The position numbers and the translations under genes are program-made. Below, in pieces: positions 46,788-58,149 of a DNA stretch of 64,000 nt (the stretch's first letter is position 1; each line of letters begins with the position of its first letter). The notes below the pieces were generated by a model. The model worked only from the letters and a program-made list of their open reading frames with translations. It was not told where the DNA came from and ran no database searches. Source of the stretch: Musa acuminata AAA Group (Eukaryota > Streptophyta > Magnoliopsida > Zingiberales > Musaceae); assembly GCF_036884655.1 (NCBI RefSeq), contig NC_088347.1:16911501-16975500 (forward strand), in the 5' to 3' direction.

Positions 46788-46800
46788 TGATATCAGAGCC
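46788..46800 (+). other. Primer-binding site of element K
   Basis: TGATATCAGAGCC, one base different from the usual TGGTATCAGAGCC. Element N has the identical variant (58760-58772), so it is a family trait rather than decay. Confidence 0.82.
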
Positions 46801-46879
46801 AGGTTGTTCGTGCGAATGATTGGTTTTGAACTGCGTGTGTTGTGTTTAGGAAGAATTTTGATGTCAAAATCGTTGACGC

Positions 46880-47195
46880 AAAAGCGAGAAAGGGCAGCAA
46901 TAGTTGCTGGCCTCGATCTGCGTGCGTTAAGCGCAGCCGAAGGCGGGCAGCACAGGGGCTGCGTCTGCAGTAGCCGGCTGGCGGCCTGCTTGCAGCAGCC
47001 TTGCTGTCGGCGGGGCTGGCAGCCCACGGGCAGAAGCGCCTGCCGCCGCAGGGTAGTGGCGCCCGCGGGGGAGCCCACCTGCAGCCGCAGCGCCGCCAGT
47101 GGGCGTGCCGCCTGCAGGCGAGGGCAGTGCCCTTGCGCCGCCGCACAGGCCGCCGCCAGCAGGGTGGCGGCGGCGACGGCAGCAGCAAAGGATAG
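46880..47195 (+). other. GC-rich block in the K leader with an alanine-rich open frame
   Basis: A sharply GC-rich island in AT-rich DNA. The sense strand is open from 46804 to 47301 (165 codons), with SLTQKRERAAI followed by Ala/Arg/Cys-rich sequence (SRSAASGRAACRRGQ). The N leader has the matching frame (58154-58687), beginning MTQKRGRAAIAA and sharing SAASGRA, but its block is longer and the frames diverge. It could be an upstream ORF or a low-complexity insertion; no protein family is recognised. Confidence 0.5.
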
Positions 47196-47974
47196 TAGGT
47201 CATTAGGGTTTTCTGAAAAAAAGATAGTTTTACCCCTCGGAATTTTAGAAATTCCAGTTTCTGTCTTTTGTCTAAATTACGAAAATACCCTTAGGAATTG
47301 AGAAATTCTCTACATGTCCCTGATTTCAGAAAAATATTAATTAATTAAAAGGTTTAGTTGATTATTATTTTTATTATTATCTAGTAGTCCTACATGATGA
47401 TTATTTATACATGTGATGTATGATGTGTGGACGGATGATTATGGACCGTGTGATGTGTGTACTTGTGATTATTATTACTGAGGTCTGCGAAACTCAATTA
47501 TATTTCTCGTTTATTGTCAGGCCTGCGTGCCTATGATTAAGTTGTAATCACATGAGGAGGCGCAGCGGGAGTGTGGATGCGATAGCGGGACCCAAGAGAC
47601 GGACGATCGTGATGCATGGAGATGCATCAAGATGTCGACGGAATCGACGAGGACGAGATGGACGATCATAGGGCATGGAGATGCACCGTTGCACACATAG
47701 ATCTTGATGTGAGTGATTAGGCCTACTGGCTCGGGCCTAATCATATTAGGTTGTGGTCCATGATCATCTGGTGTGATTGCTTATACACATACTAGATAAG
47801 TATATATATTTGCATGCGATGTAGATATATATTAAATATGTATATGTGTGACATGTCATATTAGGAGACCAAATTATAGAAACATCTCTCGATAATATTA
47901 AGTCGGTAAACGTGAGGCAATTAGATTGACCCACGTGGCCTTCCATCGTTATGAGTAGGAATCGATTCCCGGTG

Positions 47975-48287
47975 TAGGTTGAGTTGGTCGAGTCCCTCGA
48001 GACTCACCTATATCGCGATTCGCTATCTTGCTTACGACATAGAGATGTCACCGGTGACCTGAGGGCATGGTATGCTTGGTCGAGTCCCTCGAGGGTATAT
48101 CATCAAATCAGACTCATCTTGTAACGAAGGTGTTGACTTAACCGAGCATCATGGTTGGTTGAGTCCCTCGAGGCCATGGTGATTCGGAGGCCGAACAGGA
48201 CGGGAATCACAAGGAGTTGTGATCGGCAAGAGTTGCCTACATTTTAGGCTTAGTGTGATTGGTCGAGTCCCTCGAGGTTACACTAAG
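47975..48287 (+). other. Array of four stem-loops with a shared core in the K leader
   Basis: The core TCGAG-TCC-CTCGA (a 5-bp hairpin) occurs at about 47988, 48080, 48160 and 48263. Each has different outer arms that pair with each other: TAGGT(T)GAGT with ACTCACCTA; ATGGTAT with ATATCAT; CATGG with CCATG; CTTAGTGTGA with TTACACTAAG. The third core reads TTGAG, still pairable by G-U. Between them lie a perfect palindrome GTCACCGGTGAC (48047-48058) and a hairpin with a GGAG loop (48206-48223). Position between primer site and gag suits an RNA packaging or dimerisation region. Confidence 0.72.
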
Positions 48288-48472
48288 ACGCTGATTGGAT
48301 CCTGATCCCCACTAAAAGTCTGCCGGAGACTTCCGTTTCACGTGCTGAGGGTGTCGCGTGACTCGTTAGTAAAATAGTGGGAGCATATTAAGATAGAAGT
48401 CCATATCTTGATAGTTTATTTCTTGCAAAATCTGCATGTTATTCATTTTTGCTACATCTTTATTTTCAGAAA

Positions 48473-49260
48473 ATGTCGCTTTTAAATCCCTTACATGGCA
48501 TACTTGATGTCAACCGCCTCACTGGTCCAAATTATACGGATTGGCTCCGTAACTTGAGAATTGTTGTCACAGCGGAGAAAATCGTGTACGTCCTTGATAC
48601 AGTGATACCTACGCCCGAAGAAGGGGCAAACGAGGATGAGATCGCTCGCTACGTGAAGTACATTGATGACTCCACTCTTGCTCAGTGCTATATGTTGGGC
48701 TCTATGACTCCTGAGTTACAGAGACAACATGAAAAGATGGATGCCAGATCCATTCTCCTACATGTTCGCAAATTGTTTGAGGAACAAGGAAGGACTCAAC
48801 AATATGAGATATCCAAGAGCCTTTTCCGTGCTAGGATGACTGAGGGGACACCGGTTCAGAACCATGTCCTAAAGATGATTGAGTGGATAGAGAAACTCAT
48901 AGGTCTAGGAATGATCCTAGAGGATAACTTGTGTGTGGACATTGTGCTTCAGTCCCTACCAGATTCCTTTTCACAGTTCATAATAAATTTTAATATGAAC
49001 AAGCTTGAGGTGACTCTCCTAGAGCTCCTAAATATGTTGAGGGAGGCAGAGAGTACTATTAAGAAAGAGAAGCCAGTTCTCTACACTAGTGAGACCAGAA
49101 AGAAAAGGAAAGCAGAAAGGTCCCTTAAGAAGGGAAAGGGCAAAGGCAGACCAGGTAAAGCAAAAGTTGCTAAGAAAGTCCTAGTAAAGGACAAAGGCCA
49201 ATGCTTCCACTGTGGTAAAGATGGGCACTAGAAGAGGAACTGCAAATAGTACCTTACAGA
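48473..49260 (+). pseudogene. gag of element K
   Basis: I prefer the ATG at 48473 ([16 protein letters not shown]), since the ATG 8 codons upstream lies before a tattttcag stretch. It reads [25 protein letters not shown], the capsid region to [28 protein letters not shown], a lysine-rich stretch and the knuckle CFHCGKDGH. The next codon, Trp in the family (WKRNC), is TAG at 49230-49232. Gag is otherwise open for 253 codons, so only the knuckle end is lost. Confidence 0.9.
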
Positions 49261-49477
49261 AAGGGCGAAATAGAAGCTTGGTGAAGCTTTAGGTACATTC
49301 ATGATCAATCTCCAATTGTTAGATTTTTGTGATAGTGCATTGGTATTGGATACCAATATTGCTTATCACATCTACAATTTTTTGTAAATTCTAGCAAAGC
49401 TAAGGGGAGATTGACGAGAGGAATATTGCATAAAGGTTTGTTTATGCAAGACACTACTCCACATATCATGAATGTAA
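49261..49477 (+). pseudogene. Protease remnant of element K with internal deletion
   Basis: The text reads VLDTNIAYHIYNFL (N has [14 protein letters not shown], so the catalytic DTG is DTN), then after ILAKLRGD it jumps to the segment GILHKGLFM that normally ends the protease. About 200 bp present in N (55700-55930) are missing. No functional protease remains. Confidence 0.82.
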
Positions 49478-50197
49478 GTGTCTAAGAGGAAACGAGATGA
49501 GGTGAATAGTGCATACCTATGGCATTGTAGGCTAGGTCACATCCATGAAAGAAGGATTCAAAAGTTGCTAAATGATGGATATCTAGATCCATTCGACTAC
49601 GTGTCTTATGCAACTTGTGAGCCTTTCATTCGTGGAAAACTGACCAAATCTCCATTTAGTAGAATTGGAGAGAGAGCCAATGAGTTGTTGGAACTCATAC
49701 ATAGTGATGTATGTGGACCCATGTCAACTCATGCCATTGGAGGTTACTCCTACTTCATTACATTTACTGATGATTTCTTAAGGTATGGATATGTGTACTT
49801 AATGAAGTACAAGTCCGAGTCCTTTGAGAAATTCAGAGAGTATAAGAATGAGGTGGAGAACCAGACTGGAAAGAGTATCAAAACTCTTCGATCAGATCGA
49901 GGAGGTGAATACTTAAGTACAGAGTTTACTCAGTTCCTCAAGGACCATGGGATATTATCCCAATGGACACCTCCTTATACACCTCAGCTCAATGGTGTCT
50001 CTGAAAGGAGAAATCGTACTTTATTAGATATGGTACGGTCCATGATGAGTTTCGTTGACCTACCCATCTCATTCTGGGGATATGCCCTAGAAACCATAGC
50101 TTACCTTCTGAACAGAGTTCCAACTAAGTCGGTAGTGTCTACACCATATGAGATATGGAAAGGGAAGAAGCCTGATCTTAAGGTTGTTAAGATTTAG
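49478..50197 (+). pseudogene. Integrase of element K
   Basis: Open for 239 codons. The zinc domain reads WHCRLGHIH and CEPF, where N has CEPC, so the last zinc Cys is lost. The catalytic triad contexts are intact: LIHSDVCGPM, LRSDRGGEY and NGVSERRNRTLLDM. A TAG at 50195-50197 stops KVVKIWGCPAH. The C-terminus reads on to about 50560 with further stops. Confidence 0.88.
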
Positions 50198-51546
50198 GGC
50201 TGCCCTGCCCATGTTAGAAGACACAACCCCGATAAGTTAGAATCAAGGACAGAGCGATGCAAATTTGTGGGATACCCCAAGGAAACTTGTGGGTATTATT
50301 TCTATCATCTCGAGGACCAAAAGGTCTTTGTAGCTAAGAGAACAGTGTTCCTTGAGAAGGAAAACATTCTTGACGGAGACAGTGGGAGAATAATAGAATT
50401 GAGCGAGGTTGGAGAACCAAGCTCAAGCACCACTCTATAGCTCGAGTCTGTTCAGGTACCTAATACACAAGTATCAACTTTACGCAGGTCTGATAGAGTA
50501 TCCCATCCTCCTGAGAGATATGTGGGACATATTAGAGCAGAGAATGTAGAGGATATTGATCCTTAGACCTACGAGGAGGCTATTATGAGTATAGACTCCG
50601 GGAAGTGGAAAGAAGCCATGAATTCTGAGATGGATTCTATGTACTCCAATAAGGTTTGGAACCTAGTTGATGCGCCCGAAGGTATTGTACCCATCGGTTG
50701 CAAGTGGATCTTTAAGAAAAAGATCGGAGTAGATGGAAAGGTAGAGACCTACAAAGCAAGGCTAGTGGCTAAGGGGTATCGTCAAAGGCAAGGTGTTGAC
50801 TACGACGAAACTTTCTCACCCGTAGCAATGATAAAATCCATCAGAATTCTATTGGCTATTGCAGCACACTATGATTATGAGATCTGGCAGATGGATGTGA
50901 AAACTGCATTCCTCAACGGGAACCTCGAGGAGGAGGTGTATATGATGCAACCTGAGGGATTCGTGTCCAAGAACTGCCCAAATAAGGTGTGTAGGTTGCT
51001 TAGATCCATTTATGGACTAAAGCAAGCTTCTCGAAGTTGGAACATAAGATTTGATGAGGCAATCAGATCTTATGACTTCGTTAAGAACGAAGATGAGCCT
51101 TGTGTATACAGAAAGGTAAGTGGGAGCACTATCACCTTTTTGGTGTTATATGTGGATGACATCCTCATCATTGGGAATGATGTAGGAATGCTATCCATAG
51201 TAAAGGCTTGGTTATCTAGACACTTCTCCATGAAGGACTTAGGGGAAGCATCCTATATTTTGGGGATTAGAATCTATAGAGATAGATCCAAGAGGATGCT
51301 TGGCTTGTCCCAGTCCAGGTACATAGAAACTATTGTCAAAAGGTTTGGCATGAAAAATTCCAAGAGAGGTCTCATACCGATAAGACATGGGATATCGCTT
51401 TCTACGAGTATGTCCCCAAAGACTCCAAAAGAAAGGGCGAACATGGATATGATACCTTATGCCTCAGCAATAGGGTCTATCATGTATGCCATGCTATGTA
51501 CTAGGCCTGATATAGCGCATGCTCTGAGTGTCACGAGCAGGTACCA
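50198..51546 (+). pseudogene. Reverse transcriptase of element K, interrupted by N
   Basis: 50585-51546 is open: MNSEMDSMYSNKVWNLV, GCKWIFKKKIGVDGK, YKARLVAKGYRQRQGVDYDETFSP, WQMDVKTAFLNG, CRLLRSIYGLKQASRSWN and FLVLYVDDILIIGND with intact YVDD. It continues to TRPDIAHALSVTSRYQA and is cut at the GGCGG target site of element N (51547-51551); RNase H resumes at 60280. Stops at about 50195, 50438 and 50564 damage the linker upstream. Confidence 0.9.
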
Positions 51547-51551
51547 GGCGG

Positions 51552-53044
51552 TGTTGGGAAATCATAGGGGGCGACATCATATGCGCAGCGGAAGAACAAG
51601 AAAACAAAATCCCCGATTCCCAAAAAGATGTTCATCGTCGTGCGAAGATTGGTGCGCAAAATCCGCAAAAACACAAAACTGCGTATAGAGATTGTGTTAC
51701 CTAGGGAGATCGTATATCCCTGTTTCCATGCAGATCCTTAGGAGAGGGTGAAGGAGGTCAAGCGTCCTCCTCTCTAGCGGTGATCCACACAGCAGGGTTG
51801 CGACGACGCTCCTCAAAACTCCAGGCCTACTCTGAGGTGGAGAGGGAGAGGAGAATAGGAAGGGCAAGCAAAGACTCTAGCCTATGAGGCTGTGAATCCT
51901 TCCTATTTATAGAGATCCCGTGTCAAAACCCTAATGGGTCCTTTCCCTAGTGGGTATTGGATCTGCATCCAATAAGACAAGGGCTCCGTCGGATATCTCA
52001 TATCCGAACCTCTACTCATCGCAATGCCTACCATATGTGTGTGACCCTCTAGGCCCAATATCGAGCTGGCCGTGAGTCATACCTGTCAGAACTCCTTCTA
52101 ACTCAGTGAATTATTATCTCTGTAATAATTCACTCGACTCATCGACTACGGAAGTACTAGGCCACTACGCCGTAGTCCCCAGACGATACAGGGGAATCCA
52201 ATCCATTGGACCTGTCTGTCCTCAGTTACCATGTACCTATAGTCCCTCATCCATCTAATATCCCAGAGACCGTATATCGAGCATGGTGCTGTCAGACCCA
52301 TACGGTTTCTACTCGAGTCTCGCTCTAATCGGATTCTCCCGGAGAACTCTTTCTCTCTCAACCCGAATGACCCTGGCCAGGGATTTGTCTGAGCAAGAAC
52401 ACATGGGATATTCCTCTCATGATACCGAGAGTGGATGATCCTCTATCGACACTCAATAGCCCTCGTAAGGTCGACTACCACTCCCAATGACCAGCTGTAC
52501 TAGATCTGGGAACAGCCAAACCTATAAGTCTGGTATCAAAGAGTGGAGCACTCATACAGGACATCCTTGGTGTCTCAAGTCTAAGAACCAAATACACCAC
52601 TAGGACTACGGAATCGTTGTCTGACAATAAGGCATCATCAACCATCCAGCATTCCGTAAGCGGATCAATCAGTGAACTCATTCTCCAATGAGCACCTGTA
52701 CTGTATCCCTAGTGTCCTTACACGAGCAGCTATGAGACCAGCTGCATCCATCATATGAACGGGTATACAGCACACCAGTCTATCCGGTTATCACGATGTC
52801 CCTCTCGAGTAACCTATGACCGGGATTATTTAGGATATGTGTTTAAAGGTGAATCGGTCTCATTATCGTGATCTCATCACGATCCGATTCCCATTGCACA
52901 AATCCAAGGACATCACAATATATATGCATTTATGCAATAGTTATAAAGTGATATACGCCAAAATATAATAAGCAAAAAGATTCTGTATCAAGTCACACGT
53001 GCCATCACTCACGTGATTAGCTTGCTGGGCACCTATGACTAGCA
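51552..53044 (-). repeat. 3' LTR of element N (1,493 bp)
   Basis: On the plus strand it runs from TGTTGGGAAATCATAGG to CTATGACTAGCA. It differs from the 5' LTR (58774-60274) by very few changes, notably a 6-bp cgcgtc repeat present only in the other copy near 58989 and single-base run-length changes. The purine tract (complement atctcccacttgacc) follows at 53045. Confidence 0.93.
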
Positions 53045-53058
53045 ATCTCCCACTTGAC

Positions 53059-53742
53059 CTAAAGCCAATCACCTATGTGTCTGATCCCTATCAGACCCCT
53101 GTGACGCTCAAAGACAATCTGAGACAATGGCTTTGTTAGTGGATCTGCAATGTTATCTTCGGATGGAACTCTTTCCACTGCTACATCTCCTCGGGTCACG
53201 ATCTCTCTGATAAGCTGGAACCTCCTCAGAACACTTCTGATAAGACCCGGGTTCCCTTATTTGAGTAATCACCCCATAGTTGTCGCAATATAAGGAAGTC
53301 GACTTGTCGCTATCTGTATCGACTCCCAAATCTGTGATGAACTTCTTCACCCAGACTCCCTCCTTTGTTGCATCTAATGCAGCAATGTACTCCGCCTTTG
53401 TGGTCGAGTCAGCAGTGGTATCTTGTTGGAACTCTTCCAGCACACTGCTCCTCCATTCAAGGTGTACACATACCCTGAATTCGACTTGCTATCATCGACA
53501 TCAGACTGAAAACTTGAGTCAGTGTAGCCTTCAACCTTAAGGGTATTACCTCCATATACTAGTAAAAGATCCTTAGTCCTTCTCAAGTACTTAAGGATAC
53601 ACTTTACTGCTTTCCAGTGCTCCAAGCCTGGATCCGCCTGATACCTGCTCGTGACACTCAGAGCATGCGCTATATCAGGCCTAGTACATAGCATGGCATA
53701 CATGATAGACCCTATTGCTGAGGCATAAGGTATCATATCCAT
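53059..53742 (-). pseudogene. RNase H of element N
   Basis: 53374-53742 reads DMIPYASAIGSIMYAML, TRPDIAHALSVTSRYQADPGLEHWKAVKCILKYLRR and VYGGNTLKVEGYTDSSFQSDVDDSKSNSGYV. A frameshift leads into 53153-53443 (TTADSTTKAEYIA with its catalytic Glu, SLYCDNYGVIT) and a second shift to the end at a TAG codon (53059-53061). It is the family RNase H broken twice. Confidence 0.87.
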
Positions 53743-54959
53743 GTTCGCCCTTTCTTGGAATTTTTCATGCCAAAACTTTTGACAATGGTTTCTATGTACC
53801 TGGACTGGGACAAGCCAAGCATCCTCTTAGATCTATCTCTATAGATTCTAATCCCCAAGATATAAGATGCTTCTCCTAAGTCCTTCATGGAGAAGTGTCT
53901 AGATAACCAAGCCTTTATTGTGGATAGCATTCCTATGTCATTCCCAATGATGAGGATGTCATCCACATATAACACCAAAAAGCTAATAGCGCTCCCACTT
54001 ACCTTTCTGTATACACAAGGCTCATCTTCGTTCTTAACGAAGTCATAAGATCTGATTTCCTCATCAAATCTTATGTTCCAACTTCGGGAAGCTTGCTTTA
54101 GTCCATAAATGGATCTAAGCAACCTACACACCTTATCTGGGCAGTTCTTGGACACGAATCCCTCAGGTTGCATCATATACACCTCCTCCTCCAGGTTCCC
54201 GTTGAGGAATGCGGTTTTCACATCCATCTGCCAGATCTCATAATCATAGTGTGCTGCAATAGCCAATAGAATTCTGATGGATTTTAGCATTGCTACGGGT
54301 GAGAAAGTTTCGTCGTAGTCAACACCTTGCCTTTGACGATACCCCTTAGCCACTAGCCTTGCTTTATAGGTCTCTACCTCTCCATCTACTCCGATCTTTT
54401 TCTTAAAGATCCACTTGCAACCGATGGGTACAATACCTTCGGGTGCATCAACTAGGTTCCAAACCTTATTGGAGTACATAGAATCCATCTCAGAATTCAT
54501 GGCTTCTTTCCACTTCCCGGAGTCTATACTCATAATAGCCTCCTCGTAGGTCTGAGGATCAATATCCTCTACATCCTCTGCTCTAATATGTCCCACATAT
54601 CTCTCAGGAGGATGGGATACTCTATCAGACCTGCGTAAAGTTGAAACTTGTGTATTAGATACCTGAACAGACTCGGGCTGTAGAGTGGTGCTTGAGCTTG
54701 GTTCCCTAACTTCGCTCAACTCTATCATTCTCCCACTGTCTCCGCCAAGAATGTGTTCCTTCTCAAGGAACACTGCTCTCTTAGCTACAAAGACCTTTTG
54801 GTCCTCGAGATGATAGAAATAATACCCACAAGTTTCCTTGGGGTATCCCACAAATTTGCATCGCTCTGTCCTTAATTCTAACTTATCGGGGTTGTGTCTT
54901 TTAACATGGGCAGAGCAGCCCCAAATCTTAACAACCTTAAGGTCAGGCTTCTTCCCTTT
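53733..54959 (-). pseudogene. Reverse transcriptase of element N
   Basis: 53733-54851 is open for 372 codons, from GYPKETCGYYFYHLEDQKVFVAK through GCKWIFKKKIGVDGE, DVKTAFLNGNLEEEVYMMQPEGF and LVLYVDDILIIGND (YVDD intact) to SFGMKNSKKG. There a deletion of about 70 bp relative to K (51365-51430 in K) joins aag to aaagggcg and shifts the frame into RNase H. Of all RTs here it is the most complete. Confidence 0.9.
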
Positions 54960-55643
54960 CTATATCTCATATGGTGTAGACACTACCGACTTAGTTGGAA
55001 CTCTGTTCAGAAGGTAAGCTGCGGTTTCTAGGGCATATCCCCAGAATGAGATGGGTAGGTCAGCGAAACTCATCATGGACCGTACCATATCTAATAATGT
55101 ACGATTTCTCCTTTCAGAGACACCATTGAGCTGAGGTGTATAAGGAGGTGTCCATTGGGATAATATCCCATGGTCCTTGAGGAAGTGAGTAAACTCTGTA
55201 CTTAAGTACTCACCTCCTCGATCTGATCGAAGAGTTTTGATACTCTTTCCAGTCTGGTTCTCCACCTCATTCTTATACTCTCTGAATTTCTCAAAGGCCT
55301 CGGACTTGTACTTCATTAAGTACACATATCCATACCTTGAGAAATCATCAGTAAATGTAATGAAGTAGGAGTAACCTCCAATGGCATGAGTTGACATGGG
55401 TCCACATACATCACTATGTATGAGTTCCAACAACTCAGTGGCTCTCTCTCCAGTTCCACTAAATGGAGAGTTGGTCAGTTTTCCACGAATGCAAGGCTCA
55501 CAAGTTGCATATGACACATAGTCGAATGGATCTAGATATCCATCATTTAGCAACTTTTGAATCCTTCTTTCATGGATGTGACCTAGCCTACAATGCCACA
55601 GGTATGCACTGTTCAACTCATCTCGTTTCCTTTTTGGACACAT
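54960..55643 (-). pseudogene. Integrase of element N
   Basis: Open for 227 codons. Zinc ligands WHCRLGHIH and CEPCIRG are all present, as are the catalytic contexts LIHSDVCGPM, LRSDRGGEY and NGVSERRNRTLLDM. It ends at STPYEI followed by TAG (54960-54962) where the family has Trp. It overlaps the protease frame by 26 bp in another frame, so gag-pro and integrase are not in one frame. Confidence 0.9.
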
Positions 55644-56877
55644 TTATATTCATGATATGTGGAGTGGTGTCTAACATAAATAAACCATTATGCAATGTTC
55701 CTTTCGTGATGATCTTATCATCTAATAATATCGAACAACCATTGTTCTCAAAAACAAATTTATATCCACTAACTGTTAAACATGAAATGGAGATAATGTT
55801 TTTGATAATAGAAGGAACAAAATAACATGCATCTAATGCAATAAAAGCTCCACTAGGCAGATGTAGGGCGACCTCGCCAACAGCTAATACAGCAACTTTT
55901 GCTCCATTACCCATCTTGAGGTCCATCTCGCCTCTCTCTAGTCTCCTAGGCCTTGCCAGAACCTGCAACGAATTGTATATATGATAAGCACTACCGGTAT
56001 CTAATACCCATGTGTTATCATAAGAGTCTGACAAATGGAGACTGATCATGAATGTACCTGAAGCTTCATCAAGCTTTTGTTTCGCCCTTTCTGCAAGGTA
56101 CTCTTTGCAGTTTCTCTTCCAGTGCCCATCTTTACCACAGTGGAAGCACTGGCCTTTGTCCTTTGTTGGGTCTTTCTTAGCAACATTTGCTTTACCTTGT
56201 TTGCCCTTGCCCTTTCCCTTCTTAAGGGACCTTTCTGCTTTCCTTTTCTTTCTGGTCTCACCAGTGTAGAGAACTGGCTTCTCTTTCTTAATAGTACTCT
56301 CTGCCTCCCTCAACATATTGAGGAGCTCTGGGAGAGTCACCTCAAGCTTGTTCATATTAAAATTCATTATAAACTGTGAAAAGGAATCTGGTAGGGACTG
56401 AAGCACAATGTCCACACACAAGTTATCCTCTAGGACCATTCCTAGACCTGTGACTTTCTCTATCCACTCAATCATCTTTAGGACATGGTTCTGAACCGGT
56501 GTCCCCTCAGTCATCCTAGCGCGGAAAAGGCTCTTGGATATCTCATATCGTTGAGTCCTTCTCTATTCCTCAAACAATTTACGGACATGTATGAGAATGG
56601 ATCTGGCATCCATCTTTTCATGTTGTCTCTGTAACTCTGGAGTCATAGAGCCCAACATATAGCACTGAGCAAGAGTGGAGTCATCAATGTACTTCACGTA
56701 GCGAGCGATCTCATCCTCGCTTGCCCCTTCTTCGGGTGTAGGCATCACTGTATCAAGGACGTACACGATTTTCTCCGCTGTGAGAACAATTCTCAAGTTA
56801 CGGAGCCAATTCGTATAATTTGGACCAGTGAGGCGGTTGACATCAAGTATGCCACGTAAGGGATTTGAAAGCGACAT
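55618..56877 (-). pseudogene. gag and protease of element N
   Basis: The gag start ([19 protein letters not shown] near 56877) is open down to RKLFEE, then a TAG (56563-56565) where K reads Gln. From 56514 the frame is open for 298 codons to 55618: capsid C-terminus, lysine-rich basic stretch, complete knuckle [14 protein letters not shown] and the protease with [11 protein letters not shown] (catalytic DTG) and [12 protein letters not shown]. One stop therefore separates it from a full gag-protease. Confidence 0.9.
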
Positions 56878-57062
56878 TTTCTGAAAATAAAGATGTAGCA
56901 AAAATGAATAACATGCAGATTTTGCAAGAAATAAACTATCAAGATATGGACTTCTATCTTAATATGCTCCCACTATTTTACTAACGAGTCACGCGACACC
57001 CTCAGCACGTGAAACGGAAGTCTCCGGCAGACTTCTAGTGGGGATCAGGATCCAATCAGCGT

Positions 57063-57378
57063 CTTAGTGTAACCTCGAGGGACTCGACCAATCACACTAA
57101 GCCTAAAAGGTAGACAGCTCTTGCCGATCACAACTCCTTGTGATTCCCGTCCTGTTCGGCCTCCGAATCACCATGGCCTCGAGGGACTCGACCAACCATG
57201 ATGCTCGGTTAAGTCAACACCTTCGTTACAAGATGAGTCTGATTTGATGATATACCCTCGAGGGACTCGACCAAGCATATCATGCCCTCAGGTCACCGGT
57301 GACATCTCTATGTCGTAAGCAAGATAGCGAATCGCGATATAGGTGAGTCTCGAGGGACTCGACCAACTCAACCTACAC
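57063..57378 (-). other. Array of four stem-loops in the N leader
   Basis: Minus-strand copy of the K array. Members lie at about 57063-57101 (arms CTTAGTGT/ACACTAAG), 57167-57203 (CATGG/CCATG; here the core is TCGAG, not TTGAG), 57247-57283 (ATGATAT/ATATCAT, a Watson-Crick pair where K has G-U) and 57340-57378. The GGAG-loop hairpin is at 57127-57144. Differences between K and N keep the pairing. Confidence 0.72.
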
Positions 57379-58149
57379 CGGGATTCGGTTCCTACTCATA
57401 ACGATGGAAGGCCACGTGGGTCAATCTAATTGCCTCACGTTTACCGACTTAATATTATCGAGAGATGTTTCTATGATTTGGTCTCCTAATATGACATGTC
57501 ACACATATGCATATTTAATATATATCTACATCGCATGCAAATATATATACATATCTAGTATGTGTATAAGCAATCACACCAGATGATCATGGACCACAAC
57601 CTAATATGATTAGGCCCGAGCCAGTAGGCCTAATCACTCACATCAAAATCTATGTGTGCAACGGTGCATCTCCATGCCTTGTGATCGTCCATCTCGTCCT
57701 CGTCGGTTCCGTCGACATCTTGATGCATCTCCATGCATCACGATCGTCCGTCTCGTGGGTCCCGCTATGGCATCCACGCTCCCGCTGCGCCTCCTCATGT
57801 GATTACAACTTAATCATAGGCACGCAGGCCCGACAATAAACGAGAAATATAATGGAGGTTCGCAGACCTCAATAATAATAATCACAAGTACACACATCAC
57901 ACGGTCCATGATCATCCGTCCACTCATCATACATCACATGTATAAATAATCATCATAATGTAGGACTACTAGATAATAATAAAAATAATAATCAACTAAA
58001 CTTTTTAATTAATTAATATTTTCTGAAATCAGGGATATATAGGGAATTTCTCAATTCCTAAGGGTATTTTCGTAATTTGGACAAAAGACAGAAACTGGAA
58101 TTTCTCAAATTCCGAGGGGCAAAACTGTCTTTTTCCCAGAAAACCCTAA

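Noticed and set aside
47986..48002. GGTCGAGTCCCTCGAG taken as a tRNA T-arm or tRNA-derived SINE
   Set aside because: No A-box, acceptor or anticodon arm nearby; the repeats are explained better as stem-loops.
48449..48475. tattttcag before the K gag ATG as a 3' splice site
   Set aside because: Plausible by sequence but no matching donor can be chosen without RNA data, so I only used it to prefer the second ATG.
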